From the NCBI GenBank assembly GCA_016928235.1, contig JAFGLD010000266.1, positions 1 through 58,594 of the forward strand: a stretch of DNA of 58,594 nucleotides, written 5' to 3'. The position numbers and the translations under genes were made by a program. Positions 8,958-17,462 of the stretch are shown piece after piece. Position 1 is the first letter of the stretch. Each line of letters opens with the position of its first letter. Under the pieces are notes generated by a model, which saw only the letters and a list, made by a program, of their open reading frames with translations, did no database searches and was not told the DNA's origin. This stretch comes from Anaerolineae bacterium (GTDB taxonomy: Bacteria > Chloroflexota > Anaerolineae > Aggregatilineales > UBA3940).

Positions 8958-9587
8958 ATGCCAAAACTTTGTCCAAAGCTGATCCTCGAAGGTACTCGCC
9001 TGACATACAAGACCGAGATCGCCTTTATGCTCAATGAGCATCCACGCATTGTTGGGCCACGCAAGTATCGCTATCACTCCCCTTTGATCTCGGCGGAATG
9101 GTGCGCGTTCACCAACTTCCCTTGGGGACGGGGATTGATTAACTTCGAGCCACAAGAAGAAGCGATGGCAATCGAGACCTACCAGACCTGGGCTCGATTG
9201 TTTGAGCTTCAGCGCTACTACTCGTGGATTATCGACCGCTTCCACATCTCGACACAGGCATACCAGTTGAAGAACTCCGGCAAGCGGTACGATTTCAGAT
9301 GGCTCGAAGATCGTTTGCTGCCGTTGGGGTTCCGTATCATCCTGTGCAGCCGCACGGCTGCTTCCTTCGAAGCGGCCAGAGCAGAGAGACTGAAAGTGTC
9401 AGGGAAGCCATCACAGTACGATGATCTGCAACTATTCATCGAAGAACAGGCGTTGATGATCTCGCTGATCGAGAAGAGCATTTTGCCAATCATGACAGTT
9501 GATATATCGGACAATGATGTTCCGCGGGCTGTAGAGAAAATCGCAGATTGGTTAGAAGAGACGGGTGGCTTGTACCTGGACGGCTAA
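8958..9587 (+). CDS. P-loop nucleoside/thymidylate-kinase-like protein with degenerate Walker A
   Basis: A 209-residue protein resembling the thymidylate or deoxynucleoside kinase fold. The start LILEGTRLTYKTEIA is placed like a P-loop, but the glycine before Lys-Thr is replaced by Tyr. DRFHISTQAY recalls the DR(x)S substrate motif, and the later LEDRLLPLGFRIILCSRT matches the strand before the lid. The substrate is unknown. The changed P-loop may mean an altered or lost kinase activity. It follows the PARG-like gene closely in the same direction, so the two may be co-expressed. The start at 8958 lacks a good ribosome binding site, but no better in-frame start is near. Confidence 0.6.
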   Translation: MPKLCPKLILEGTRLTYKTEIAFMLNEHPRIVGPRKYRYHSPLISAEWCAFTNFPWGRGLINFEPQEEAMAIETYQTWARLFELQRYYSWIIDRFHISTQAYQLKNSGKRYDFRWLEDRLLPLGFRIILCSRTAASFEAARAERLKVSGKPSQYDDLQLFIEEQALMISLIEKSILPIMTVDISDNDVPRAVEKIADWLEETGGLYLDG

Positions 9588-9776
9588 AACAGCCGTGCAG
9601 GCAACAAGAGAGCGGTCAGCCTACGCCAACAAGGCGCAGATTGACCTCGCCAGGCATGAGCATTGATGAGTCTCTGACAAAAACGGCACATGACCAGTGG
9701 ACGGGTAAGTCAATAAATTCTTGTTCCTAACCCATCCCCATTGACATCAGATTCGCTGTACGGTATTCTCCGAACT

Positions 9777-10829
9777 ATGACAAAGAATGAAAAAACAGAG
9801 AATACAACGATGGGAAAAACGCGCGAAAAGATATCACTAAGCGGCTTCTTGCTTCGCCTGGGTATTTTATTCATTATCCTGGTGATCCTCGGCTCGGCAG
9901 CAGCACTAGTAGCCTTTACACCTGCTAACAATCGAGACCAACGCCCGCGGGTGATCGCTGCCCTGATCTCCGCCACACCGACCAATACGGCTACACCGAC
10001 CTCCACCAGCACACCCACACCGACGCTGACGCCGACTATCACGCTGACGCCGACCATTACGCTGACTCCAAGCATCACGCCCACCGAAACACCGACCAAT
10101 ACCCCTACTCCACAGCCAACACCTGACAGCCGCGAGCGGGAGTACATCGTCCCTATCCTGATGTATCACTACATCAGCGTGCCTCCCGCCGACGCCGATA
10201 TATACCGGCAGGGTCTTTCGGTGACACCGGATGAATTCCGCAAGCAGATGGATTGGCTCAAAGATAATGGCTATAACACCATCACGCCCTATCACCTGAT
10301 CTACGCGCTCAGCATCGGCTGGCCGCCGCTTCCCGAACGCCCGGTGATCTTGACCTTCGATGATGGTTATACGGACAACTACGATCATGCCTTTCCTATT
10401 CTGAAAGAACATGACTTTATGGGTACCTTCTTCATCCTGACCGATGTCACCGATCGCAGCCAGCCGGGCTACATGACATGGGATATGATCAAAGAGATGA
10501 GCCAGGCCGGCATGAACATCGAGGTACATGGGCGGGAACACGTCGAGATGTCTGGCCGGGATCGCGACTGGCTGACCTTTCACCTGCAAGGCTCCGCAGA
10601 AACCATCGAGGCCAACCTGGGTTATCGCCCTCGCTTCCTATCCTACCCGGCCGGCAAGTATGACCAGTTGGCAATCGATGTGGCCCATGGTGTAGGATAT
10701 TGGGGCGCCGTGACGACCATCTACGGTGCGCTCCATGATAAGAGCACGCCTTTCGAGCTGAAACGCATCCGAATCGGGGGCGATTTAACGCTGGCACAAT
10801 ATAGTGCCATCATGTCGGCGCTATATTAA
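9777..10829 (+). CDS. Membrane-anchored polysaccharide deacetylase (NodB-like)
   Basis: About 350 residues. A membrane anchor (LGILFIILVILGSAAALVA) is followed by a Thr/Pro-rich linker of TPT-type repeats (coding bases about 9970-10125), which puts the enzyme outside the membrane. The catalytic domain shows motif 1 VILTFDDGYTDNY (metal and base Asp pair), motif 2 EVHGREHVEM (metal-binding His residues), motif 3 RPRFLSYPAGKY and a late RIRIGG. Members of carbohydrate esterase family 4 remove N-acetyl groups from peptidoglycan, chitin or surface polysaccharide; the substrate here is unknown. I use the ATG at 9777; an ATG at 9810 and a TTG at 9741 are alternatives and none has a strong ribosome binding site. 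Confidence 0.88.
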   Translation: MTKNEKTENTTMGKTREKISLSGFLLRLGILFIILVILGSAAALVAFTPANNRDQRPRVIAALISATPTNTATPTSTSTPTPTLTPTITLTPTITLTPSITPTETPTNTPTPQPTPDSREREYIVPILMYHYISVPPADADIYRQGLSVTPDEFRKQMDWLKDNGYNTITPYHLIYALSIGWPPLPERPVILTFDDGYTDNYDHAFPILKEHDFMGTFFILTDVTDRSQPGYMTWDMIKEMSQAGMNIEVHGREHVEMSGRDRDWLTFHLQGSAETIEANLGYRPRFLSYPAGKYDQLAIDVAHGVGYWGAVTTIYGALHDKSTPFELKRIRIGGDLTLAQYSAIMSALY

Positions 10830-10896
10830 GGCAACCGTAGCGGATTTCTGTTCTGTAGCCGGTCTCCTATACCTCATTGTTAATAGGGAGAGTGTG

Positions 10897-11562
10897 ATGT
10901 CTCAAATAAACATGGCTCGTATTAAGCGAATGTCAGCCGGGCATATTGTATTGATGGCTGCTGTTTTGAGCGCCGTGGTATGTATCTTGCTCAGCGGTGG
11001 TATTTACTTACTACGGACGGTGACCGATCCTGATGCCGATCTATGGTCGATGTTTGAAGGGTTGTCTTCGGCAGCAGCTTTCTCGGTAGCCGTCGGCGGC
11101 GGCTTGATGGTGCTGGCACAGCTCACCGAAGCGGTTGACAGCCGCAGCCTGACCATCTTCAATGACGTATTTGATCGTTTGGCCTGTGACAGAAATATCG
11201 AGGCACGGCGCTGGATCTACCAAAATCTGCCCGACAATCCGGAGCGGGGTTTGGCATCGCTCAGCGACGAGGGACGAGAGCATGTCAAATTGGTATTGAA
11301 CTCGTTTGATCATCTGGGATTCCTGGTGCGGCAGGATTGGGTTTCATCGGAGGCCGAAGAAGCCATCATTCAGTGGGTCAGCCCATTTGTTGCCAAGACA
11401 TGGATCAAACTTGGCCCTTATGTCGAGTACGAGGTTGCACAACGGCCCGAAGAGCCGGATTACTATATCGCAGCCTGCCACCTGGCCGAACGCTGCATTG
11501 CCTATCGCAAGGCACTTCTACGACACGACCCGACCATCACGTGGCGTCGTGATGCGCTCTAA
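10897..11562 (+). CDS. Hypothetical membrane protein (DUF4760-like)
   Basis: About 221 residues, starting at the ATG at 10897, six bases after AGGGAG. Two hydrophobic segments near the N-terminus (IVLMAAVLSAVVCILLSGG and AAAFSVAVGGGLMVLAQL) are followed by a soluble helical region with EARRWIYQNL and LGFLVRQDW. This resembles the DUF4760-type arrangement seen in many membrane proteins of unknown role. It follows the deacetylase by 67 bases. I cannot assign a function. Confidence 0.65.
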   Translation: MSQINMARIKRMSAGHIVLMAAVLSAVVCILLSGGIYLLRTVTDPDADLWSMFEGLSSAAAFSVAVGGGLMVLAQLTEAVDSRSLTIFNDVFDRLACDRNIEARRWIYQNLPDNPERGLASLSDEGREHVKLVLNSFDHLGFLVRQDWVSSEAEEAIIQWVSPFVAKTWIKLGPYVEYEVAQRPEEPDYYIAACHLAERCIAYRKALLRHDPTITWRRDAL

Positions 11563-11568
11563 CCTACA

Positions 11569-11593
11569 GGCCCCAGCATGAGCTGGAGCTTTT
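11569..11593. terminator. Possible terminator between convergent genes
   Basis: GGCCCCAGC-ATGA-GCTGGAGC forms a short hairpin with one mismatch, followed by TTTT on the plus strand. It sits just after the DUF4760-like gene and before the end of the convergent gene at 11654. Confidence 0.4.
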
Positions 11594-11653
11594 ACATTAT
11601 GTCGATGTGATGAGATGGTACATAGATTTGCAAGAGATCTCTTCGGATTTTGC

Positions 11654-12322
11654 TTATTCGTTGGCTTCCTGCCAGATGCTAAGCCAATCTAAGCCGGCAA
11701 TCGTCTCACCGGCCGAGACAGTCTCCACATAGAATCCGATCTCGACAGGCTGTTCGGGGAACCACTCGAAAGTTGTCACTACTTCGTCATTGACCCTGAC
11801 CAACACATAACTGTTGATCATATCGATCTGTATCGTGTTCGTTGCGCCTTGGGGATGGATACGCGGGAACACCTGCCACGCCATGATGTTCCTGGTTTTC
11901 CCGTCGACCGATTGGAAAACGGTCAGATAGCCGTTGCCGTTGACGGCTGCGACACCGTAATGTCCTCTGGACAAATCGCCCCACCACAATCCGTAACCGG
12001 CATCGTCGGGGCCGCCGATCTGCCTGGCAGCAATCTCGATCGAGCAGGGTGGACGGGTCTGGTAAGGAGATAGCGCGAAAGCGTGTGTCTTACTGCCGGA
12101 TAAGACGACCTGGTACACACCGTCGGCGATCTGTCCTTGATGCAGTGTCCAGCCCATATCCCGATCCAGATCGTCATGAACAACCAGCGTGCCAACATGT
12201 CGCGGGTTGCTGATGCCGCCCAGAGCCAGTGTCAGCAGGAGGAGTACTGCAATCACCGTGCCCAGTAGCGCCATCAACGATAATCGCCACAGCCGGGCGG
12301 GAATAGTTTGGGACTTTGTCAT
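11654..12322 (-). CDS. Membrane-anchored protein with concanavalin-like/jelly-roll fold (hypothetical)
   Basis: A 222-residue protein with an N-terminal helix (LSLMALLGTVIAVLLLLTL) and an extracytoplasmic beta-rich domain. The domain contains GYGLWWGDLSRGHYGVAAV, GNGYLTVFQ and the ending IAGLDWLSIWQE, a pattern shared with LamG or DUF1080-like sandwich domains found in Chloroflexota surface proteins. Ligand and function are unknown. It is transcribed alone and converges on the gene to its left. Confidence 0.6.
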   Translation of the reverse strand: MTKSQTIPARLWRLSLMALLGTVIAVLLLLTLALGGISNPRHVGTLVVHDDLDRDMGWTLHQGQIADGVYQVVLSGSKTHAFALSPYQTRPPCSIEIAARQIGGPDDAGYGLWWGDLSRGHYGVAAVNGNGYLTVFQSVDGKTRNIMAWQVFPRIHPQGATNTIQIDMINSYVLVRVNDEVVTTFEWFPEQPVEIGFYVETVSAGETIAGLDWLSIWQEANE

Positions 12323-12518
12323 ATCTACGAATGTACTCGTAAAAGTGAGAATGGGCCATATCAGAGGCGGACCGGCCCATGCAAAAGAGATTTACTTGCC
12401 AAAGTCGCCGCTCGACAGAACAATTTTCATGTAGGTTGCCGGAAGAGTGCTCATGAGCGCCCATTTTTACATAGAAACACATGTGAGCTTGAAGAGGTCC
12501 GTATGGAAGCGATTCGAG

Positions 12519-13001
12519 ATGCCCCCAGATCACACAACGCCACACCGCTCATCAGAATACGATCACACCGTCAGGCAAACCATCCCTTTCTACGAGACCA
12601 TGCACCTCGAGATCATCGACTTGGTCAAAGTGGTAAAGCCGCCCGCCACTTGTTGGCTCGATACCGACTGTGGGACCGGCTACCTGATCGAGCTGACACT
12701 GTCAATGTTCCCCGCCACCCGATTCGTTCTGGCCGATCCATCCGAGGCCATGTTGCAACAAGCCGGGGAACGATTATCGGAGATGATGAGTGGAGCGCGG
12801 GTTAGGCTTCTCCAACCAGTCGGGAGCCGGGGGTTCGCCGAGCGGCGGCCTGGGCGCTGGCGGCCATTCGAGGCAACGAGCCACCCGATCTCCACACCGC
12901 GCTGCAAGACCCCGCTCCCCAGGTGCAGTGAGTGGCGCTGTGGGGTCTGGCCATCATGGGCGAGACCGGCCCGATCCTCCTACAACAGGCAGAATGAGTA
13001 A
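12519..13001 (+). pseudogene. Decayed SAM-dependent methyltransferase
   Basis: The first about 100 residues match a class I methyltransferase (YDHTVRQTIPFYETMHLEI, WLDTDCGTGYL, TRFVLADPSEAML). The SAM loop has Asp in place of the usual first Gly of LDTGCGTG. After MMSGARVRLLQPVGS (about 12830) the frame turns into Arg/Pro/Trp-rich sequence with no methyltransferase similarity, so a deletion or frameshift has removed the C-terminal half. Expected length for the family is roughly 200-240 residues. I regard it as inactive. Confidence 0.7.
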
Positions 13002-13006
13002 CCGCA

Positions 13007-13035
13007 TTGAGCACCGAACAAATGGCGTGTATAAT
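13007..13035 (+). promoter_or_regulatory. Promoter of the Xre/RES toxin-antitoxin operon (TTGAGC-17-TATAAT)
   Basis: TTGAGC (13007-13012) and a perfect TATAAT (13030-13035) are separated by 17 bases. The antitoxin ATG at 13074 follows about 40 bases downstream with AGGAAGG at 13062-13068. Such operons are usually autorepressed by the antitoxin; no obvious operator palindrome was found. Confidence 0.7.
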
Positions 13036-13073
13036 GTAGCCAAGTGGCAATATAGTTTTCCAGGAAGGCCGGA

Positions 13074-13559
13074 ATGGCCGGACGAACCGAGGTAGACGGT
13101 GGAAGGCGAGTGTATCGCTACTCCTCGTCGGCAACAAGCGGGCAAGATGCTATCTCGTACGCCAAATTGATCGGTCTTGATGCGCGCAGCGAGCGGGCAT
13201 TGGCTGACAAAGTCGAAGATGGGTTTGACTATCGCGCTTTTACCCAACTCCAGATGGCGATCAAGTTGCCCGTCAAGCAATTGGCCGATCTGATGTCCAT
13301 TACCGACCGGACGTTGAGCAGGCGCAAATCAGAAGGACGGTTGCGCCCCGATGAATCAGAGCGGCTTCTCAGGTTAGCGCGTGTATTCGATCTGGCGCTG
13401 GGCTTATTTGGGGGAGATAAACAGGCGGCCCGGAACTGGTTGACCCGCCCGATCGATGCTCTGGGAGGTAGAGCCCCCATTGCGCTCTCGAAGACTGAAG
13501 TCGGCGCTAGAGAAGTTGAGAGTTTGATTCACCGGCTGGAGCATGGCATTTTCACGTGA
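13074..13559 (+). CDS. Xre/MbcA/ParS-type antitoxin (DUF2384)
   Basis: A 161-residue antitoxin of the Xre-RES class. The helix-turn-helix region is MAIKLPVKQLADLMSITDRT and the C-terminal DUF2384 part shows the hallmark NWLTRPIDALGGRAPI that contacts and blocks the toxin. The start at 13074 has a strong ribosome binding site. The last codons overlap the toxin start as GTGA, the usual translational coupling in these operons. Expected role: DNA-binding autorepressor and toxin neutraliser. Confidence 0.92.
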   Translation: MAGRTEVDGGRRVYRYSSSATSGQDAISYAKLIGLDARSERALADKVEDGFDYRAFTQLQMAIKLPVKQLADLMSITDRTLSRRKSEGRLRPDESERLLRLARVFDLALGLFGGDKQAARNWLTRPIDALGGRAPIALSKTEVGAREVESLIHRLEHGIFT

Positions 13560-14026
13560 GGGTTGAGGCGTGGAGAATCGTTAAGACGAAATATGCTATC
13601 GACCCGTTCAGCGGTAAGTCGGCCGGCGATTATGGCGGTCGATGGAACAGCCCAGGTACACGCATCGTCTATACTGCATCATCGGCATCCCTGGCACTGC
13701 TTGAAATCCTCGTTCACCTGGGCTCGTCGCGAACCTTGCCCTCGTACTCCCTCATCAAAGCCGTTTTTTCAGAAGATATCATCATGCATCTGGACAACTC
13801 ATCGCTGCCTGACAACTGGCGAGACAGTCCACCTCCGTACGAAACACAGGCTATAGGTGATGAGTGGGCTGTCGGTGGGCACTCCGCAGTTTTGGCTGTC
13901 CCAAGTGTCGTCATTCCCCAAGAAACCAACTTCCTGATCAACCCGCTGCACCCAGACTTTTCGAAGATTACCATCTACAAGCCCATCGATTTTCCCATCG
14001 ATGACAGACTGGCTTTCCGATCATAG
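13556..14026 (+). CDS. RES-domain toxin (NAD+-targeting)
   Basis: A 156-residue RES toxin starting at GTG and overlapping the antitoxin by four bases. The family signature residues are visible: AWRIVKTKYA near the N-terminus (Arg), GGRWNSPGTRIVYTASSASLA (Arg-Trp-Asn and Tyr) and NFLINPLHPDF at the end. Characterised RES toxins break down NAD+ (MbcT by phosphorolysis) or ADP-ribosylate a target (ParT); the mode here is not determinable. Length and motifs look intact, so the module is likely functional. Confidence 0.92.
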   Translation: MRVEAWRIVKTKYAIDPFSGKSAGDYGGRWNSPGTRIVYTASSASLALLEILVHLGSSRTLPSYSLIKAVFSEDIIMHLDNSSLPDNWRDSPPPYETQAIGDEWAVGGHSAVLAVPSVVIPQETNFLINPLHPDFSKITIYKPIDFPIDDRLAFRS

Positions 14027-14140
14027 TAAACGATTTCATAATCAAGGGGATCGCAGTGTTGCCCGTATACATTTTGAATTGACTTACCCAAAGCACCGAT
14101 TATCAGTTTAGTTACGAATGCTTATCTGTAAAAATTATGG

Positions 14141-15202
14141 CTACGGTGTATATTCCTCCAATATCGTTTGCATCATGAGATCAGGCAGTGTCGCAGGATC
14201 ATTTTTGTCAAACACTGCATCGCCTGGTATGTATCCCCAATATCTCATGTCGGCTGTGTATGGGTCTACAAAGAACAGATCAACTTTGTCAATAGCGGGA
14301 TAGATGCAATCCGTCTCAACCATGATGTTCCAGGTTACAACGCCGGTTTGCTCCATAAATGATTCGAATTCCTCGTGCTGGTATTCGATCTGGGCCATGA
14401 ACAACGTTCGGCCTCCCATGTGATAGTATATGAACCCATAATTTGCCAGGTTGATAACCTCTGCATATGAAGCTTCAATAGTTTCACGCACCTCAGGCCA
14501 CGTGCAGGCATCGGTCGGCCTGGGGCCAAAGTCATACTCGCCGGGCGGTTTGTCCAAATAGCGAGGCGGGTTTTCTTCAACTGCCTTGGCCAACACTTCC
14601 GTCAATAAGCTCCAATCGGAGAAATCCGAATGATGTGGCAGAGACCTGGTCATGAAGCGCATTGCCAACCAACTGTTGTAGTCTCTATCAAGGACATTTG
14701 GCGCTATAGCATCATAAACCTGCCTGACACATGGTATATCATTGGATAGATTCAGTGCTATACGTGTTGCCAACAGAGCCGCAGAGAGTTGGTGTTCCTG
14801 AAACTCGGCGAAGTCATCGACATCCGGATCGATATCAGGGTGAATAAGCCATAACAATAACACCATATCTTCGCCGCCTGCATCATCATAGTGATGTTGA
14901 AATGCCGAGAATTCATAGTCTTCGGCCAGATATTTTCGGACCTCGATAAGCGTGCCTGTATTGGTGCAACCCATGGTATTCGAAAGTTGTGCCGCGTCCA
15001 ACGTGGCTGTCGGCGGCAGGGTGGGTCTGGGTGTCAGGGTCAGAGCTGCAGTTGGAGTTCTCGATGGCGTAGCCGTCGGCGATGGTGAGGATGTCGCCGT
15101 GCTGCTGACTATGGGAGTTATGGTAGGTGAAGGTGCTATCATCGCGCATCCGGACGCAATAACAGCAAATATGATAAGGATGATGATTAGTGTTCTGGAC
15201 AT
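14141..15202 (-). CDS. Lipoprotein of unknown function with Thr/Pro linker
   Basis: About 353 residues. The start at 15202 places AAGGAAAG upstream and gives a signal peptide (LIIILIIFAVIASGC) with lipobox IASGC; a further upstream ATG at 15247 is less likely. A Thr/Ser/Pro-rich linker (residues about 22-75) leads to a globular domain with two early Cys residues and many acidic and aromatic residues. I recognise no family. The gene is more AT-rich than its neighbours, possibly acquired. It is an isolated minus-strand gene. Confidence 0.7.
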   Translation of the reverse strand: MSRTLIIILIIFAVIASGCAMIAPSPTITPIVSSTATSSPSPTATPSRTPTAALTLTPRPTLPPTATLDAAQLSNTMGCTNTGTLIEVRKYLAEDYEFSAFQHHYDDAGGEDMVLLLWLIHPDIDPDVDDFAEFQEHQLSAALLATRIALNLSNDIPCVRQVYDAIAPNVLDRDYNSWLAMRFMTRSLPHHSDFSDWSLLTEVLAKAVEENPPRYLDKPPGEYDFGPRPTDACTWPEVRETIEASYAEVINLANYGFIYYHMGGRTLFMAQIEYQHEEFESFMEQTGVVTWNIMVETDCIYPAIDKVDLFFVDPYTADMRYWGYIPGDAVFDKNDPATLPDLMMQTILEEYTP

Positions 15203-15335
15203 GCTCGCTGCTTTCCTTGGGGTATGGCAAATATGCCTGGCGTTCATGTCACCACACTATCATCTTGCTTGTTTCATATTACTCCAGAGATGTAACACAA
15301 GTGATACTTCATGTAACAAACTTAATACATGGCTG

Positions 15336-16646
15336 CTATCGCCCGTTAGCACGCTCCCCCAGATAGGCGGGGGCCAGGATGGCGAACAGTGTCCCGATGC
15401 GCTGATCGCGCATTCGGGTAGCGATGCGCGGATCGATATCCTCCAGCTCGTGCGAGGTCGTGATCACCGTTGGCAGGCGGGTGTTATAGCGATAGTTGAA
15501 CAGTTGGTAGAGTTTCTCTTTTGCCCAGGGTGAAGCCAGCTCGGTGCCTAAATCATCCAGGATCAAGAGCGAGGCTGTTTTAACTTCGTTGAATCGCTTG
15601 TCGTAAGAGATCGTGCTGTTGGGCGCAAACGTGGCGCGCAGGTGATCGAGCAGATCGGGTACCGTGACAAACAGCGCCGCATCGCCCTCGGCTGCATAAC
15701 AATTGGCGATGGCGGCTGCCAGGTGGGTTTTGCCGCACCCGAATGCCCCCATCAACACCAACCAGCCGTCAGGATTCCGGGCATAGCTCCGAGCCAGTTC
15801 AACTGCCCGCTTGAGGTTGTCGCGTTGGGGAGGCGGTAAGTTTTTACGCATCTCAAACGTATCGAACGTCATGTGGCTGTAGAGCCCCAGGCCATTCAGA
15901 TCGCTCTGACCGGAGGCGATGCCGGAGCGGCGATAATCGGGAGCGGTAATCGGCACAATCTGGCAGATATCGGGGTCGGAAAGCCGAGAGCGCAGACGCA
16001 GCTCCAACTCATCGAGGTTGCGGTTGGTTGTCACGACCGTCGGCAGCTGCGCGACATAGCGATGGTTGAGGATCTGGTAGAGCTTCTCGATAGCCCAGGA
16101 GGTTGGGCTCTCGGTGCCCAGGTCATCCAGAATCAGCAGAGGCGTGTCGCGCACCTCGTCAAAAGAATCGTCGCCATCTTCCTCTTCTCTAGATCGATAT
16201 GAAGCTCGCAGGTGGTCGAGCAGGTCGGGCACGGTGATAAAAATAGCCTTGTTGCCGGCTGCGATCTGAGCATTGGCGATGGCCGCCGCCAGGTGTGTCT
16301 TGCCGCAGCCGTAGCCCCCAACGATTAACAGCCAGCCCTGCGGATGATTGGCATAGGCTGCCGCGCGCTCGCAGACACGCCGCAAGTTGGTTCGATCTTT
16401 CTCCTGCAACCCGACGCCGTCCGGGTTAAAGGCATCGAAGGTCTTGTTGGCCAGATGCTCCAAACCACCCAGGCGGCGCAGAAAAGCCTGTCGGGCTTCT
16501 TCGACGCGCGTCCGACGGCACTCACAGTTGAAGGCTTTGCCAAAGTGGGGATGACCTTCAGGGACATCATAGCGAACGTATCCTACCCCACCGCAGATCG
16601 GGCAATCGGGATCTCCCGCGCCATAATGTTGGTTCGAATAGGTCAT
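15336..16646 (-). CDS. DnaC/DnaI-like helicase loader with two tandem AAA+ domains
   Basis: A 436-residue protein about twice the usual DnaC/DnaI size. The N-terminus has a zinc-finger-like CPICGGVGYV and later CECRR. AAA+ domain 1 (residues about 75-225) has Walker A GGYGCGKTHLAAAIANAQ and Walker B LLILDDLGTE. Domain 2 (about 255-425) has GAFGCGKTHLAAAIANCY and again LLILDDLGTE. The halves also share the VPDLLDHLRA segment and an F(D)AF/TFDTF lead-in, so the protein arose by internal duplication. Both nucleotide sites look intact. As the third gene of a dnaB / DnaD-like operon, it most likely loads the helicase. I do not know of a characterised double-AAA loader. Confidence 0.85.
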   Translation of the reverse strand: MTYSNQHYGAGDPDCPICGGVGYVRYDVPEGHPHFGKAFNCECRRTRVEEARQAFLRRLGGLEHLANKTFDAFNPDGVGLQEKDRTNLRRVCERAAAYANHPQGWLLIVGGYGCGKTHLAAAIANAQIAAGNKAIFITVPDLLDHLRASYRSREEEDGDDSFDEVRDTPLLILDDLGTESPTSWAIEKLYQILNHRYVAQLPTVVTTNRNLDELELRLRSRLSDPDICQIVPITAPDYRRSGIASGQSDLNGLGLYSHMTFDTFEMRKNLPPPQRDNLKRAVELARSYARNPDGWLVLMGAFGCGKTHLAAAIANCYAAEGDAALFVTVPDLLDHLRATFAPNSTISYDKRFNEVKTASLLILDDLGTELASPWAKEKLYQLFNYRYNTRLPTVITTSHELEDIDPRIATRMRDQRIGTLFAILAPAYLGERANGR

Positions 16647-16707
16647 GGTTTAATATCCGTTTGGGGGCTTTTCCGGCACAGTCAGAAAACTGAATGGTTG
16701 CCCCGCC

Positions 16708-17406
16708 TCAGTACTCGATCTCATCTCGATATTTGCCGCTGATAAACCGCTGGCCATCCGAGGTGTGGTCGCGGTTATCCTGGCGCCCTTCGGTTTGCCA
16801 TCGCTTGAGAATAGCGTCCATATACGACAGGTTGCGTTTATTGCGTGCCACCGCGATCCGGATCGCCTCTTCGATCCAGTCGGACGGGTAAGTGGCTTCG
16901 AAGTCCTGGAGGCGGTCGGCGATCAGCGGTGTCAGCGGCCCGATGTTTTGCTCGTACAGCGTGAAAATATTGGGCCGCTCCACACTCAGATCGAGCAGCG
17001 TGTCAGGTTCCGCATCGGGGCTCCATTTGCCCGCTTCGATGCCCTTCACAGCCGCCCGACCGCGTTCCGTGTTGACGAAGTACATCCTCCCGGTCTGCCC
17101 ATCACGGCGGCTGACCTCGACCTGGAGCAGCGTCCCGCGCGCGACGGCTCGTTCCAGGCCCTCTTGCAATGCCTGGCGACGCTGCTCTTCGCGCCCCGCC
17201 AACCCGGCCATGAAGATCTGATCGCCGGCCAGCTCATCTTCCCAGACATACGTAACCTGACCCTCTTTTTGCTGCAAGCGCCAGAAGCAGTACAGAGTCA
17301 CCTTCATCTCAGCCAGACTGTCGATCTGCGGCAGCAGCGCGCTGAAGAACAACCCTGGGATTTTGGTGAGCCGCCCCTTTTGCGGAAAGCCGCTAAAGCC
17401 CTTCAT
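16708..17406 (-). CDS. DnaD-like primosome protein
   Basis: A 232-residue protein. The N-terminal winged-helix part begins around IPGLFFSALLPQIDSLAEMK, and the C-terminal DnaD/DnaB_2 domain is clear: NIFTLYEQNIGPLTPLIADR, then YPSDWIEEAIRIAVARN and LSYMDAILKRW. In Firmicutes DnaD acts at oriC and in restart to bring in the helicase and loader. Position between dnaB and the double AAA+ loader supports the same role here. It is 56 bases after dnaB and 61 bases before the loader gene. Confidence 0.85.
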   Translation of the reverse strand: MKGFSGFPQKGRLTKIPGLFFSALLPQIDSLAEMKVTLYCFWRLQQKEGQVTYVWEDELAGDQIFMAGLAGREEQRRQALQEGLERAVARGTLLQVEVSRRDGQTGRMYFVNTERGRAAVKGIEAGKWSPDAEPDTLLDLSVERPNIFTLYEQNIGPLTPLIADRLQDFEATYPSDWIEEAIRIAVARNKRNLSYMDAILKRWQTEGRQDNRDHTSDGQRFISGKYRDEIEY

Positions 17407-17462
17407 GGCGACCTTCCTTGAGGGCTGTGTGATCGAAGAGAGGGGATCGCTGTTGTCATCGG

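Noticed and set aside
9966..10130. Repetitive ACC/CCG-rich DNA that resembles a repeat array
   Set aside because: It encodes the Thr/Pro linker of the polysaccharide deacetylase; no CRISPR spacers of constant length exist.
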